Counted from the stretch's first letter, positions 54,534-64,000 are shown. The stretch is DNA of 64,000 bases from Bacteroidota bacterium (GCA_018266055.1 JAFDYT010000011.1:1-64000); one strand, 5' to 3'. Notes: a model not told the origin generated them from the sequence alone. Program-made: numbers and translations.

Positions 54534-54596
54534 GTATCTACTATCTACTATCTACTATCTACTACATACTATCTCCCACCTACTACCTACTAACTC
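54534..54596. repeat. CTATCTA low-complexity tract
   Basis: Imperfect heptamers (CTATCTA, then CTACATA, CTACCTA) run for about 60 bases upstream of the PAP2 gene. A similar ACTACTA-rich stretch follows copy 1 of the dispersed repeat near 717-775. Confidence 0.6.
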
Positions 54597-54607
54597 CTTC
54601 TCTCCCG

Positions 54608-54615
54608 TATATTTG
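54608..54615 (+). promoter_or_regulatory. Candidate -7 element of the PAP2 gene
   Basis: TATATTTG fits TAnnTTTG exactly and lies 23 bases ahead of the ATG. No TTTG occurs at the expected -33 distance, where the CTATCTA tract ends. Confidence 0.4.
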
Positions 54616-54638
54616 TGCCTTTATTTTAACCTCATCGA

Positions 54639-55259
54639 ATGAATCCGCATCCTATTAAGCCCACAAGCATTGGCCTATGGCTGGCCGCTCTGGTCATCGG
54701 CCTTGTGGCGGTGTATCACTTGCCTCAGCTTGACTTTATCGCCTGGTGGCAGGATCCGGAAGCTACGGGTACGGTTCAGTTCTTTCAATTCTTTTCTGAT
54801 TCGGTCAACTACTTCAGCATGGGAATTCCGTTGGCAATTGCTGTCGTGGCAGAATTCAATAAATCTTCAGATAAAAAGAAGAGCAGGCTGTCGCTGCTGT
54901 ATGTATTATTAAGTATCGCCATCGCCGGACTTATCTCGTACGTGATGAAGCGCACGTTTTCCGAACCTCGTCCTTACGAAGTAGATACGCGGATTGTACA
55001 ACTCAGCGTGGGCGGCGGATATTCCTTACCGTCCGGTCATACCACCGAAGCGTTTTCTTCCGCCATCGCACTTATCCTTTTGTTTCCACGCTGGACTGTA
55101 GCTATCCCCATGTTGCTGTGGGCATCGCTGGTCGCTACCTCACGGATTTACTTAGGTGTTCACTATCCTTTCGACATCCTTATGGGAATGCTCATCGGCT
55201 CGTCGGTGGCCGGAGGATTTTATTTCTTCTTGTTTAGAAAGTACGTCAGTCGTTCCTGA
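54639..55259 (+). CDS. PAP2-superfamily membrane phosphatase
   Basis: A 206-residue membrane protein with five or six helices and the complete phosphatase signature: Lys104-x6-Arg111-Pro112 (KRTFSEPRP), Pro131-Ser-Gly-His134 and Ser168-Arg169-x5-His175-x3-Asp179 (SRIYLGVHYPFD). These enzymes remove phosphate from lipid phosphates or undecaprenyl diphosphate on the outer face of the inner membrane; which one cannot be told. Its last 14 bases overlap the 3' end of the convergent permease gene. Confidence 0.92.
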   Translation: MNPHPIKPTSIGLWLAALVIGLVAVYHLPQLDFIAWWQDPEATGTVQFFQFFSDSVNYFSMGIPLAIAVVAEFNKSSDKKKSRLSLLYVLLSIAIAGLISYVMKRTFSEPRPYEVDTRIVQLSVGGGYSLPSGHTTEAFSSAIALILLFPRWTVAIPMLLWASLVATSRIYLGVHYPFDILMGMLIGSSVAGGFYFFLFRKYVSRS

Positions 55260-57612
55260 GCGACACCGCCGGGTTAGCATGCGCCGCGCGCAGCGCCTGT
55301 GTGCTGACGATGGCCAGTGCAAACGTCAACGCAATTAGTCCGGTGAGCGGAAATACCCACCAGCCGATTTCCACGCGGTACTTGTATTGCTCCAGATGAC
55401 TGTTCAACAGCCACCACGCCACCGGCGACGAAATAGTGAACGCGATAATGACAAGTCGTGAAAAGTCTTTGGACATCAGTCCGACCAAGCTCGGCACCGA
55501 CGCGCCCATCACCTTGCGAATGCCTATTTCTTTGGTGCGCTGCTCGGCGGCGAAGGCAGCGAGGCCAAACAAACCAAGTCCGGTGATCAGTATCGCGAGC
55601 AACGCAAAGAGCGACGCCAGTCGACTGGTCATATTAATGTCGGTGAATTTTTTGGCAAACTCCAGGTCGGCAAACTTGTATTCAAAAGGATATGCAGGAC
55701 TGTATTTTTTAAAAACAGCTTCTACTTTGCGAAGTGATTCCTGAAGGTCTTTGGTTTTCTCTAACCGGATCGTAACCGCGCCTGCCCACTCCGGATTCAA
55801 AACAAAGAACATCGGCCTTGCCTGTTGGAAAGGATCTCCCATCAGCACATTGTCCACAATACCAATCAGCTCCCTTTTCCGTCCCCACAATTCCAGCTTT
55901 TCTCCAATGGGGTTTTTCAGTTGCATCAGGTCCAAGCCCGCTTTATTGATCATGATGGCCAACGTGTCGCTCTTGAAATCTTCCGAGAAGTCGCGGCCTT
56001 CCAGTATTTTGATGCCCATTGTTTTGGTGTAGTCGTACTCCGTAGCAATAGTAGCAAAGATTACTTTAAGCGTCTCCGGTTTTCCCGGCCAGCCGAGGAA
56101 GTTATTCGAGTGAATCTCCGTGATCGGACTGTTGGATTTGGTCACTGCATTCACGGCGCCGGACTGCAGCAACTCAGCTTTAATAGAACGGAAATTCTTT
56201 CCGATCTCTTCAGTGTAATCCACCGTGATCAGGTTTTGCTGGTCATAGCCAAGCGTTCTGCTTTTCACATGCTGAATCTGCTGATAGATGATGATCGTAC
56301 CGATGATGAGGAAGATCGAGAACCCAAACTGCAACGTCACCAGCACTTTGCGCGGCATGCTCGCGTTTTTGCCTACCTGCACTTTGCCTTTCAACACCTT
56401 CACCGCCTGAAACGACGAAAGATAAAAGGCAGGATAGCTACCCGACACAATGCCGGTAAAGAAAATCAGGGAGGCGGCAAAGATCCAAAACTCCTTAGAC
56501 GCATAATCGATGAAAAGTTTTTTATCGACCAGGTTATTATAGTAAGGCAACACCAACTGCGCCACCAGAATGGCGAGGACAAACGCCAACATGGATATAA
56601 AGAGCGACTCGCCGATAAACTGGAAGATGAGTTCGTGGCGCCGTGACCCCACACTTTTGCGAATGCCCACCTCACGCGCTCTTCGCTCAGACCGCGCGGT
56701 AGATAAGTTCATAAAGTTGATACAGGCAATGACCAACACGAAAATGGCGATAAGGCCAAACAGTTTTACAAAGGCCATTCTCCCCTCGCCTTCTTTTCCA
56801 TTTTCAAATTCAGAAGTAAGCCGCCACTTGAGCAACGGATGCAGAAACAATTCCCGTCTAAAATCTTCGGGATCCTTCTTCATGATGACTTCTTTGATTG
56901 CCGTATTTACAGTAGCCACCTGAGCCGGATCATTCAACTCCATAAATATCTGGAAAGAGTTGTTGCCCCAGTTGGTCTTCGATTCTTTTACCCAGTTGTT
57001 GTTCTGCTCATTTAATTTCCAGGTCAACAAAAAATCAAATCGGAACGAAGAATTGGTTGGAACGTTTTTCAACACACCAGTCACCTTCAGGTCATTCTTG
57101 TTGTCCACCCGCACGATCTGATTGATCGGGTCGGTATCACCAAAAAAGGTCTTGGCCATCTCTTCGGTAATCACAATAGAAGTAGGGTCATCCAGCACGG
57201 TAGCGGCATCGCCTTTCACCAGCGGAAACTGAAACATCTCAAGGAATTCCTCGCTGGCATAGAAAGCGCGTTTGGTAATGCGTTTGTCGCCAACAGTAAA
57301 CAGGTGATCTCCACCCCAGTCGGTGACGCAGGTGTTTTTAATATTACTATTCTCGGATTTCAATGCCTCATAGGCAGGGAGCGGCAACGATGTCCACGAA
57401 TTAATTTTTCCATCGAAGGTGGCGTTGATCCACACCTGATAAAGCCGGTCGTTCTTAGGCAGAAACTTATCATACGACAGCTCGTCGAATACCCAAAGCA
57501 AAATCAACACACTGCAGGTAATTCCAATAGAAAGCCCGGCGATGTTGATAAACGAATAGGTGACATTTTTGCGAAGGCTGCGCAGGGTAACGAGCAGATA
57601 ATTTTTAAGCAT
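55246..57612 (-). CDS. MacB/FtsX-type ABC transporter permease
   Basis: A 788-residue permease with two copies of the FtsX arrangement: N-terminal helix (FINIAGLSIGITCSVLILLW), a large periplasmic MacB-like core domain (about 50-270), three helices near 285-400 (LIAIFVLVIACINFMNLSTA), a second short helix and periplasmic domain, and a last three-helix set with EQRTKEIGIRKVMGASVPSL. ERRAREVGIRKSVGSRRHEL in the first copy is paralogous to it. No ATPase gene is adjacent. ATG 57612 replaces an upstream TTG. Such permeases in Bacteroidota are often many-copy families; substrate unknown. Confidence 0.9.
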   Translation of the reverse strand: MLKNYLLVTLRSLRKNVTYSFINIAGLSIGITCSVLILLWVFDELSYDKFLPKNDRLYQVWINATFDGKINSWTSLPLPAYEALKSENSNIKNTCVTDWGGDHLFTVGDKRITKRAFYASEEFLEMFQFPLVKGDAATVLDDPTSIVITEEMAKTFFGDTDPINQIVRVDNKNDLKVTGVLKNVPTNSSFRFDFLLTWKLNEQNNNWVKESKTNWGNNSFQIFMELNDPAQVATVNTAIKEVIMKKDPEDFRRELFLHPLLKWRLTSEFENGKEGEGRMAFVKLFGLIAIFVLVIACINFMNLSTARSERRAREVGIRKSVGSRRHELIFQFIGESLFISMLAFVLAILVAQLVLPYYNNLVDKKLFIDYASKEFWIFAASLIFFTGIVSGSYPAFYLSSFQAVKVLKGKVQVGKNASMPRKVLVTLQFGFSIFLIIGTIIIYQQIQHVKSRTLGYDQQNLITVDYTEEIGKNFRSIKAELLQSGAVNAVTKSNSPITEIHSNNFLGWPGKPETLKVIFATIATEYDYTKTMGIKILEGRDFSEDFKSDTLAIMINKAGLDLMQLKNPIGEKLELWGRKRELIGIVDNVLMGDPFQQARPMFFVLNPEWAGAVTIRLEKTKDLQESLRKVEAVFKKYSPAYPFEYKFADLEFAKKFTDINMTSRLASLFALLAILITGLGLFGLAAFAAEQRTKEIGIRKVMGASVPSLVGLMSKDFSRLVIIAFTISSPVAWWLLNSHLEQYKYRVEIGWWVFPLTGLIALTFALAIVSTQALRAAHANPAVSLRND

Positions 57613-57761
57613 GGTCAAAGGATTTAATCAGGAGTACTCCGGTTTTGTGAAAAGGTAACAGTATAGGGAAATTTATTGTTTAAGACCACGGATATTCCGT
57701 AAGGTTGCACGGGAAGAAAGTAGATTTCATTAAATTGCACTAACCCTAAACCAACTACCTT

Positions 57762-59459
57762 ATGCTCAGTCGCTTCCTTTCCTTTGTGCTTTTGTGTTTA
57801 CTCCTCGTCGCCGGAGGTTGTAGTTCAAAAAAAACCACGGCTGACCTGGTACTCATCAATGGCAAAGTGTGGACGGGCAGCGACTCCGCCTCATTTGCAG
57901 AGGCAGTTTCTGTGAAGGGTGATACTATTTTTAGGGTCGGAACTTCGGAAGAAATAAAGAAGCTGGTTGGCCCCGAGACCAAAATAATTGACCTGCAAGG
58001 CAAGTTGGTCATTCCCGGATTCAACGATGCGCACATTCATTTCCTCAATGGCTCCATCGGCCTCACGGAAGTAAACCTCAACGACGCCCTTGACATTGCC
58101 GACGTGGTGAAGCGAATTAAAACCTTTGCTAAGGAAAATCCGGACAAGCTGTGGATCACCGGCCGCGGCTGGCAGTACACCATGTTTCCGGGAGGACTAC
58201 CGACGAAGGAAATTCTTGACTCCGCCCTCGCCGACCGGCCTGTATTTATCAAAGCCTACGACGGTCATAGCGCGTGGGCCAACAGCGCAGCGTTGCGCAT
58301 GGCTAAGGTGAACAAAGGGACAACGTTCACCGAGTTCGGCGAAATGGTGCGCAATGCCAAAGGAGAACCTACGGGTGTGTTTAAGGAAAAAGCCATGAGC
58401 CTTGTCGGCGATAGTATTCCGGCGCTATCCAAAGCAGAAAAGCTGTCGGCGCTGCGCAAGGGAATCGCACTGGCCAGCTCGCTGGGCATTACCAGCATCG
58501 GCAACTGCAGCGGGTCGGTAGATGAATTTTACCTGTACAAAGAATTGCTTGCTAAGAACGAGCTTCCGCTTCGCGTGGCGGCGGCGTTCTCTGTCAACGC
58601 GTCCACTACACCGGAAGAAATAAAAACCTATTCCTTTCTGAAAGACAGCGCCGGTCGCAATACGAGACTTACAGCGCGAAATGTAAAGTTTGTGTTGGAT
58701 GGCGTGATCGAATCGCACACAGCAGGAATGCTAAAGCCCTACAGTAATCTATCGCCGCGTGAAGCGAACCCTACCGGCACACTTGCCCTTCCGCTAGACA
58801 AATACAACTCGCTTGTTACTGAGTTTGATAAACTAGGATTTCAGGTATACACACACGCCATCGGCGACCGCGCCGTGCGCGAAGCGCTCAATGCCTATGA
58901 ACTGGCAGCGAAGACAAACAATTCACATTCGCGAAATCGGATCGAACATATCGAAACCATAAACCCTGACGACCTTCCCCGGTTCGCATCACTTGGCGTG
59001 CTTCCGTCCATGGAACCGATTCACGCCGAGCCCGGCACCGTAAGTGTGTGGGCCGATGGCGTCGGTAAGGATCGCCTGCCCTATTCGTTTGCCTGGGCGT
59101 CGATGCTCAAAGCCGGTGGACATCTGGTGTTCAGCAGCGATTGGCCGGCATCTGTAAACATCAATCCCATCCGCGGTCTGCACACCGCAGTGACCCGAAG
59201 AACAGTAGAAGGTGAACCGAAAGAAGGCTGGGTGCCTGAACAAAAACTCTCCATCACCGATGCACTGATCGCCTATACCCAGGGAGGAGCTTTCTCTTCA
59301 ATGGAAGAAAACAAGAAAGGAAAAATCGCGGCTGGTCAGCTGGCGGATCTGGTGGTGCTTTCGCAGGATCTATTTTCCATTGAGCCGATGAAGACCTTCG
59401 AAACGAAAGTGCTTGTTACTGTTTTTGATGGCAAGGTCATCTACGAAGCGAAAGAGTAG
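57762..59459 (+). CDS. Lipoprotein amidohydrolase (YtcJ-like, amidohydrolase family 3)
   Basis: A 565-residue exported metal-dependent hydrolase. A lipobox ([12 protein letters not shown]) precedes the catalytic barrel. The metal-binding DAHIHFLNG occurs near residue 90, then [16 protein letters not shown] and [20 protein letters not shown]. The last ligand lies in [20 protein letters not shown], typical of YtcJ-like proteins, a group with no firm substrate. The closing [17 protein letters not shown] is also usual. A second member of this family, on the other strand, begins the right edge of the window. Confidence 0.9.
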   Translation: MLSRFLSFVLLCLLLVAGGCSSKKTTADLVLINGKVWTGSDSASFAEAVSVKGDTIFRVGTSEEIKKLVGPETKIIDLQGKLVIPGFNDAHIHFLNGSIGLTEVNLNDALDIADVVKRIKTFAKENPDKLWITGRGWQYTMFPGGLPTKEILDSALADRPVFIKAYDGHSAWANSAALRMAKVNKGTTFTEFGEMVRNAKGEPTGVFKEKAMSLVGDSIPALSKAEKLSALRKGIALASSLGITSIGNCSGSVDEFYLYKELLAKNELPLRVAAAFSVNASTTPEEIKTYSFLKDSAGRNTRLTARNVKFVLDGVIESHTAGMLKPYSNLSPREANPTGTLALPLDKYNSLVTEFDKLGFQVYTHAIGDRAVREALNAYELAAKTNNSHSRNRIEHIETINPDDLPRFASLGVLPSMEPIHAEPGTVSVWADGVGKDRLPYSFAWASMLKAGGHLVFSSDWPASVNINPIRGLHTAVTRRTVEGEPKEGWVPEQKLSITDALIAYTQGGAFSSMEENKKGKIAAGQLADLVVLSQDLFSIEPMKTFETKVLVTVFDGKVIYEAKE

Positions 59460-59467
59460 CCGATAAT

Positions 59468-59860
59468 TTATCGTTCGTAGAATTCGATCGGCAAATCATC
59501 AGGGTCGGCAATAAATGTAAATCGCTTGTTGGTGTTTTCATCGACGCGAATGGGCTCCACCGCTACGTTTCTTTTCTTCAGCAATTCGCAAACCATGAGA
59601 AGATCCTCCACTTCGAAGGCAATATGTCTCAACCCTGCTGCTTCCGGACGCGAGGGCCGTGCGGGAGGATTGGGGAAAGAGAAAAGTTCAATCACATACT
59701 GCCCGTGCAACGCGAGATCAAGTTTGTAGGAATCGCGCTCTTTGCGATAGGTTTCCCTCAGCACTTTCAATCCTAATATTTCCGTATAAAAGTGCTTCGA
59801 CTTCTTATAGTCAGAGCAAATGATGGACGTGTGATGCACACGGTTCAACATGGAGGTCAT
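59468..59860 (-). CDS. VOC-family protein (YaeR/GloA2-like)
   Basis: A 130-residue single-domain vicinal-oxygen-chelate protein. The metal ligands fit the fold: the first histidine in RVHHTSIICSDYKKSKHFYT, glutamate in YVIELFSFPNPPARPSRPEA, histidine in GLRHIAFEVEDL and glutamate in the final LPIEFYER. The PPARPSRPEAAGLRHIAFEV stretch is the hallmark of the YaeR subgroup, related to glyoxalase I but of unproven substrate. It lies 18 bases downstream of the NhaC-like gene on the same strand and may be its operon partner. Confidence 0.88.
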   Translation of the reverse strand: MTSMLNRVHHTSIICSDYKKSKHFYTEILGLKVLRETYRKERDSYKLDLALHGQYVIELFSFPNPPARPSRPEAAGLRHIAFEVEDLLMVCELLKKRNVAVEPIRVDENTNKRFTFIADPDDLPIEFYER

Positions 59861-59878
59861 AGGCGGGTCGGTTTAGGA

Positions 59879-61243
59879 TTAGCTCATTAAAACACCAATC
59901 ACTAAATATACGATGACAGAGCCACCTAAGGCAATCAACGAATACGGTAATTGTGTGAGAGCATGAACCATGGTGGGGCATTCCGTAGAGGAAGCTGATA
60001 AAATAGTAGAATCGCTAAAGAATCCCGTGTTTGAACCGAAAGCTCCTGCGCAGGTTACTACACTCACCGCCACCCACACATTAGCGCCTAAGCTTTGCGC
60101 CAGCGGAATCATCAGGGGAATCGCAATCACATACAAGTCCCACGACGAACCGGTGAGGAAGGCGATGGCCGCGAGTGTTAAAAAAGCGATGGCGGGAAAT
60201 AAGGCTTTGTTCATGTAAGGCTCCACGTGCGAAATCACATACGGCACAAGATTAAGGTCATCGTTCACTAACTTCAGTGCAAACGCAAGAATCACCAGTA
60301 TGATCGGAAACAAAATGGTATTGAATCCCTTCAGAATGGAATCCGACAAGTGACGCAGCGTCATAGCGCGATCAAGGAACAGATAAAAGAATGTAAAAAA
60401 GTTGGCGATGAGCGCGCCTTTCAGTGCATCGAAATCAAAATAAACCGTGGTCGCGAGCAACACAATTAGCGGCAGTAAAAAGTAACTCAGCTTGGATTTG
60501 GAGTTCAACTCGGTGTCTTTGTCAACCGGCTCAACCAACTTACCAGGATCGGGAGGAACAGTAACTCCTGTTGACGCGCGAAGTTCTGCTTGTTTCATTT
60601 TGCCGATGATCGGAAACCAGCCCATCGCTACAAGAAAAACCAGCGCAATTCCTACAAAGCCGAATACCATGTAGGGCATCGCGTGCATGTAGGCCTGCAT
60701 GCCCTGACCCGGCGCAGCGATATTATTTTTTACCAGAATACCACTAATAAAAATCGACCAAGTGGAAATGGGAAGAAGAATACAAAGCGGCGCCGACGTA
60801 GCGTGAACGATGTACGCCAGCAGCTCACGTGAAATCAAATAGCGGTCAGTGATTTTCTTCATCGCAGCCCCTACCGCCAGCGAATGAAGATAGTCGTCAA
60901 CAAAAATAAGGAGCCCAAGAACCCACGCGGCAAGCAAAGCCGTACGCCGGTTGTGAACAAATCGCAACAGAAAATTACTAAAAGCAACCGTGCCACCGCC
61001 GCGGATCATCATCGTGATGAGCGATCCGTAAAGCATGCACACCAAAATTACCCAGCCACTGCTTTTGTCGGTCAGCGCCGTAGTGATGTGTTCAAGGAAC
61101 TTGGTCAGGAAATCTTCGCGATAGGCAATCACACATCCGGCGAGAATGCCGATCACGAGTGGCTCGAACGAGGAACGTGTGATGGTGGCCACCACAATCA
61201 CCAACAAAACCGGAAGTAAAGTGAGTAAACCGTAATCGTGCAT
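59879..61243 (-). CDS. NhaC-family Na+/H+ antiporter-like transporter
   Basis: A 454-residue membrane protein with about eleven helices. It has the NhaC features LLIFVDDYLHSLAVGAAMKK (paired aspartates, near residue 115), ATSAPLCILLPISTWSIFIS and, later, LTGSSWDLYVIAIPLMIPLA and TCAGAFGSNTGFFSDSTILS. NhaC-family proteins exchange sodium or organic anions for protons; substrate is uncertain. It is the middle gene of a minus-strand group with the aldehyde dehydrogenase and amidohydrolase upstream, which hints at uptake of a metabolite processed by those enzymes (inference). Confidence 0.88.
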   Translation of the reverse strand: MHDYGLLTLLPVLLVIVVATITRSSFEPLVIGILAGCVIAYREDFLTKFLEHITTALTDKSSGWVILVCMLYGSLITMMIRGGGTVAFSNFLLRFVHNRRTALLAAWVLGLLIFVDDYLHSLAVGAAMKKITDRYLISRELLAYIVHATSAPLCILLPISTWSIFISGILVKNNIAAPGQGMQAYMHAMPYMVFGFVGIALVFLVAMGWFPIIGKMKQAELRASTGVTVPPDPGKLVEPVDKDTELNSKSKLSYFLLPLIVLLATTVYFDFDALKGALIANFFTFFYLFLDRAMTLRHLSDSILKGFNTILFPIILVILAFALKLVNDDLNLVPYVISHVEPYMNKALFPAIAFLTLAAIAFLTGSSWDLYVIAIPLMIPLAQSLGANVWVAVSVVTCAGAFGSNTGFFSDSTILSASSTECPTMVHALTQLPYSLIALGGSVIVYLVIGVLMS

Positions 61244-61292
61244 TGAGGTTAAAGATCAGAATTTTATGCCAACCAATTTCATTCAGAAAAAG

Positions 61293-62753
61293 TTATAAAC
61301 CACCGATGCTGATCAGTTTTTTCTCCTGATACTCTTCGAGTCCATCTTTACCGCATTCATAGCCGAGGCCACTTTGTTTCCATCCGCCGAAAGGCGCTTC
61401 GAAAGCCTGCGGGTACCATTCGTTGATTCCCACCATGCCGAATTCAATTTGCTCTGACACGCGAATACTCGTTTTCAAATCGTTAGTCCACAGGTACGAT
61501 GCGAGTCCGTATTCGGTGGCGTTGGCCATCTGTATCGCTTCCTCTTCCGAACTAAAAGGTAAGACGGGCATCACCGGACCAAAAATTTCATTTTGAAAAA
61601 TCGGGTTGGTTTGTGCTTGCGGTTGAATCAACGTCGGTTGAAAAAAGTATCCCTTCGAGGTTTCTCCGCGATTTCCTCCGGTGAGAATCTCCGCACCATT
61701 AGTCTTCGATTGGTGAATTAGTTTTTCCAGATTATCGCGTTGTATCGCGTTGATCATCGGTCCCATTTCCGTTCCCTGATCCAAACCAAAACCTACTTTC
61801 ATGCTTTTCATTTTCGCCGTAGCATGTTGCGTGAATTCCTTCACAATCGATTCATGCACGATGTAACGCTGCGGCGCAATGCACACTTGGCCGGCATTGC
61901 GAAGTTTCGCCACCACCGATTCTTCCGCCACTTTGCGCACATCGACATCAGGGAAAATAATAACCGGAGCATTTCCTCCGAGTTCAAGTGAAAGTCGCTT
62001 CACGGTTTTGGACGCACCGTCCATTAACAGTTTTCCTACGCGTGTGCTTCCGGTGAAACTGATCTTTCTGACTTTATTATTGATCAGCATTTCCTCGCCA
62101 ATTTTTGCAGGTACACCATTGACTACATTGAGTACACCTTTTGGCAACCCTGCTTCGTGCAAACATTGCGCGAGCAACATTCCCGTAAGGGGCGTGTATT
62201 CGGAAACTTTGGCAACCACCGTGCACCCAGCACCTAACGCCGCCGACCAGCAGCGCGCCGGATTGTACGCGGGGAAGTTCCATGCTGTAATCGCTCCGAT
62301 TACTCCCATCGGCTGATGAATCACCGACATGCGCTTGTTATTGCGGTTGGCCGGAATCACCATGCCATAATTTCGTTTCCCTTCCTCGGCATACCACTCA
62401 AAAAAATTAGCCGACACACGCCACTCACCGATGGCTTCCGCCAAAGGCTTTCCGCTTTCCAACACAGTGATTTTAGCGTATTCATTCAGTCGCTCGTGCA
62501 TCAAGGCGGCAGCTTTCTTCAACACCACAGCGCGTTCATGCGGATTGGTTCTGGACCATGTTTTGAAAGCTGCATCAGCGGACTCAATGGCTGCGCGACA
62601 ATCGGCATCATCGCCAAAAGGCACGGATATGATACTTTCCTCCGTAGCCGGATTGATTACATCCCAGGTTTTACCGTTGGCAGCGTCGAGCCACTCGCCA
62701 TTAATGTATTGCTTCGCAGTAAGGGTTGGTGCTAATTTTTTTATATCGAACAT
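61293..62753 (-). CDS. NAD(P)-dependent aldehyde dehydrogenase (succinate-semialdehyde dehydrogenase-like)
   Basis: A 486-residue cytoplasmic aldehyde dehydrogenase. The catalytic residues are in place: Asn159 in TAWNFPAYNP, Glu257 in LSLELGGNAP and Cys291 in NAGQVCIAPQR, with ISFTGSTRVGK for cofactor binding. The start KQYINGEWLDAANGKTWDVI and the PQAFEAPFGGWKQSGLGYEC end are closest to the succinate-semialdehyde or alpha-ketoglutaric semialdehyde dehydrogenases; this assignment is tentative. ATG 62753 is preferred over an upstream TTG that would overlap the amidohydrolase gene. Confidence 0.92.
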   Translation of the reverse strand: MFDIKKLAPTLTAKQYINGEWLDAANGKTWDVINPATEESIISVPFGDDADCRAAIESADAAFKTWSRTNPHERAVVLKKAAALMHERLNEYAKITVLESGKPLAEAIGEWRVSANFFEWYAEEGKRNYGMVIPANRNNKRMSVIHQPMGVIGAITAWNFPAYNPARCWSAALGAGCTVVAKVSEYTPLTGMLLAQCLHEAGLPKGVLNVVNGVPAKIGEEMLINNKVRKISFTGSTRVGKLLMDGASKTVKRLSLELGGNAPVIIFPDVDVRKVAEESVVAKLRNAGQVCIAPQRYIVHESIVKEFTQHATAKMKSMKVGFGLDQGTEMGPMINAIQRDNLEKLIHQSKTNGAEILTGGNRGETSKGYFFQPTLIQPQAQTNPIFQNEIFGPVMPVLPFSSEEEAIQMANATEYGLASYLWTNDLKTSIRVSEQIEFGMVGINEWYPQAFEAPFGGWKQSGLGYECGKDGLEEYQEKKLISIGGL

Positions 62754-62773
62754 AAAATCTTTGATTGTTGTAT

Positions 62774-64000
62774 TTATTTCTTCCACATACAAACTCCATT
62801 CACGTGTGTCTCTTCGACAATGATAGAATCAAGTTGATCGTCACTTACATCAAATGGATTTTGATTTACGATTATAAAGTCGGCCAGATAATGCGGCGCG
62901 ATTGAGCCTTTGAATTTCTCTTTGCCTTCGGCAAAAGCACTTCCCATAGTATAGGCGTACATCGCTTCCTTCAGGGATATCGACTCGTTCGGTGAAATCC
63001 AATTTCCTAACCTCGACTTTCGCTGAATCGCATTTTTAATATTGCTCCAGGGATTTACATTACTAACGACAGGTCCATCGGTGGAAAGAGCCACGGGAAT
63101 ATTTCTTTCCAGCAACGATCGGATCGGATAACAAAAAGAAAGGTAATACTCATCCAGGGCTTGAATAAAATTCTCGCCGAGCTCAAAAAGAAAAACAGGT
63201 TGTGGGACCGCTACAAAACGAAACGCCTCCATGTCATCGATATGGTTTGACTTCGGAAGACCGAAGTGCTCCAACCGGTTACGGGTATCACCAAACTGAG
63301 CGTGAAGTTTTTTGTATGTACGAAGCACTAGATCAATCGCCCTGTCGCCGATGGCGTGTGTGGCCACACGAAATCCTTTTTGTTGTGCTTCGCTCGCAAG
63401 CTGAAAAAACTGGTCGGGGTCGAGGCGAAGCACACCATAGTCCGTAGAGTTTTTATAAGGTCGCTCCAGCGAGGCTGTCTTGCCACTTAATCCACCATCG
63501 GAAAAAAACTTTACCGTATCGACCGACAAGAAATCGGATTGATGCAGCTTAGGAATTGGGAAAGGCTTGTCTCCACCGTCAGGCAAAAGAATGGGAAATA
63601 CATTCAGGCGAATAGCAGGATTCTTCTTTGAAGTATAGCTATAGTACGCTTCCAGCAATTCAGGATGCGCGGCCGGATCAGTGACGCTGGTAATTCCAAG
63701 CTCCAGCATTTTCCTTATTCCTCCCTCGATCATGTTTTCATAATCCTTCTGCGACGGAGGCGGGATGTGCTTTGTGATTAGGCCGAGCGCTGTTTCATAA
63801 AAGGCCCCAGTAAGATTCCCCTTTTCATCTTTGCCGATCACACCGCCCTGTGGAGCGGAAGTTGAAGTTGTTACGCCTGCCATCTCCACCGCAAGGCTAT
63901 TCACCACCGCGATGTGAGCGCACGTTCGGATGAGATAAATTGGGTGTTGATTACTAATGGCGTCAAGGTCTTCAGCGGTAGGCATTCTCTTTTCTTCAAG
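62774..64000 (-). CDS. YtcJ-like amidohydrolase, 5' end beyond the window
   Basis: The frame is open through the right edge, so only about the last 408 residues are present and the first metal-binding HxH is not seen. Visible landmarks are VKFFSDGGLSGKTASLERPY (bridging or substrate loop), [32 protein letters not shown] and PVALSTDGPVVSNVNPWSNI. It belongs to the same family as the lipoprotein amidohydrolase at 57762. It lies 20 bases upstream of the aldehyde dehydrogenase and is likely the first or second gene of that transcript. ATG 63985 is an internal methionine. Confidence 0.88.
   Translation of the reverse strand, partial: LEEKRMPTAEDLDAISNQHPIYLIRTCAHIAVVNSLAVEMAGVTTSTSAPQGGVIGKDEKGNLTGAFYETALGLITKHIPPPSQKDYENMIEGGIRKMLELGITSVTDPAAHPELLEAYYSYTSKKNPAIRLNVFPILLPDGGDKPFPIPKLHQSDFLSVDTVKFFSDGGLSGKTASLERPYKNSTDYGVLRLDPDQFFQLASEAQQKGFRVATHAIGDRAIDLVLRTYKKLHAQFGDTRNRLEHFGLPKSNHIDDMEAFRFVAVPQPVFLFELGENFIQALDEYYLSFCYPIRSLLERNIPVALSTDGPVVSNVNPWSNIKNAIQRKSRLGNWISPNESISLKEAMYAYTMGSAFAEGKEKFKGSIAPHYLADFIIVNQNPFDVSDDQLDSIIVEETHVNGVCMWKK

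Noticed and set aside
55825-56646. 273-codon plus-strand gene inside the permease
   Set aside because: It is antisense to an intact FtsX-type permease and has an unlikely basic, low-complexity composition.

Overview
The window is chromosomal DNA of a Bacteroidota bacterium, most likely of the order Cytophagales (inference). The signs are an alternative complex III plus haem-copper oxidase operon, type III glutamine synthetase, a DUF5686 protein, many secreted proteins with short N-terminal signals, almost no Shine-Dalgarno sequences, and a Bacteroidota-type promoter (TTTG, 19 bases, TAGATTTG) in front of the respiratory operon. I see no tRNA, rRNA, CRISPR array or transposase.

Layout. 1-820: end of a fibronectin III gene, a terminator and a gene-free stretch of palindromic dispersed repeats. 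821-4423 (minus): an SRPBCC protein and a large secreted BNR-repeat protein. 4589-9337 (plus): pgk, a membrane-anchored AraC-type regulator and a secreted M1 peptidase, with a striking nested palindrome between the last two. 9338-15216: an SDR oxidoreductase, an MlaE/MlaF lipid transporter pair and a giant NtrY-like histidine kinase. 15259-32062 (minus): the respiratory block, with actABCDEF, oxidase subunits II and I, haem A synthase, haem O synthase, two subunit III genes and subunit IV, from one strong promoter to one clear terminator. Behind that terminator lie four small assembly-type membrane genes, including a SCO-like protein without its copper-binding CxxxC. 32227-48604: mostly housekeeping and secreted proteins (MTOX-like oxidase, 7TM receptor-like protein, M28 peptidase, leuS, DUF5686 protein, fabH, S41 protease, alpha/beta hydrolase, glnN).

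48605-54638 is an AT-richer accessory island. Six short genes all lie on the minus strand, among inverted-repeat sites with CCGCCAAC/GTTGGCGG ends whose placement resembles gene-cassette recombination sites. The island ends in a decayed coiled-coil gene made of fourteen 42-bp repeats with two in-frame TGA codons, followed by a second copy of the dispersed repeat seen at the left end. 54639-64000 returns to ordinary genes: PAP2 phosphatase, FtsX-type permease, two YtcJ-like amidohydrolases, VOC protein, NhaC-type antiporter and an aldehyde dehydrogenase.

The respiratory block is the functional core. Quinol would be oxidised by alternative complex III, which passes electrons to the oxidase, and the haem A pathway is encoded in the same transcript. 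The best candidates for something undescribed are the cassette-like island with its hairpin sites, the repeat-encoded coiled-coil gene and the AraC/M1 operator.
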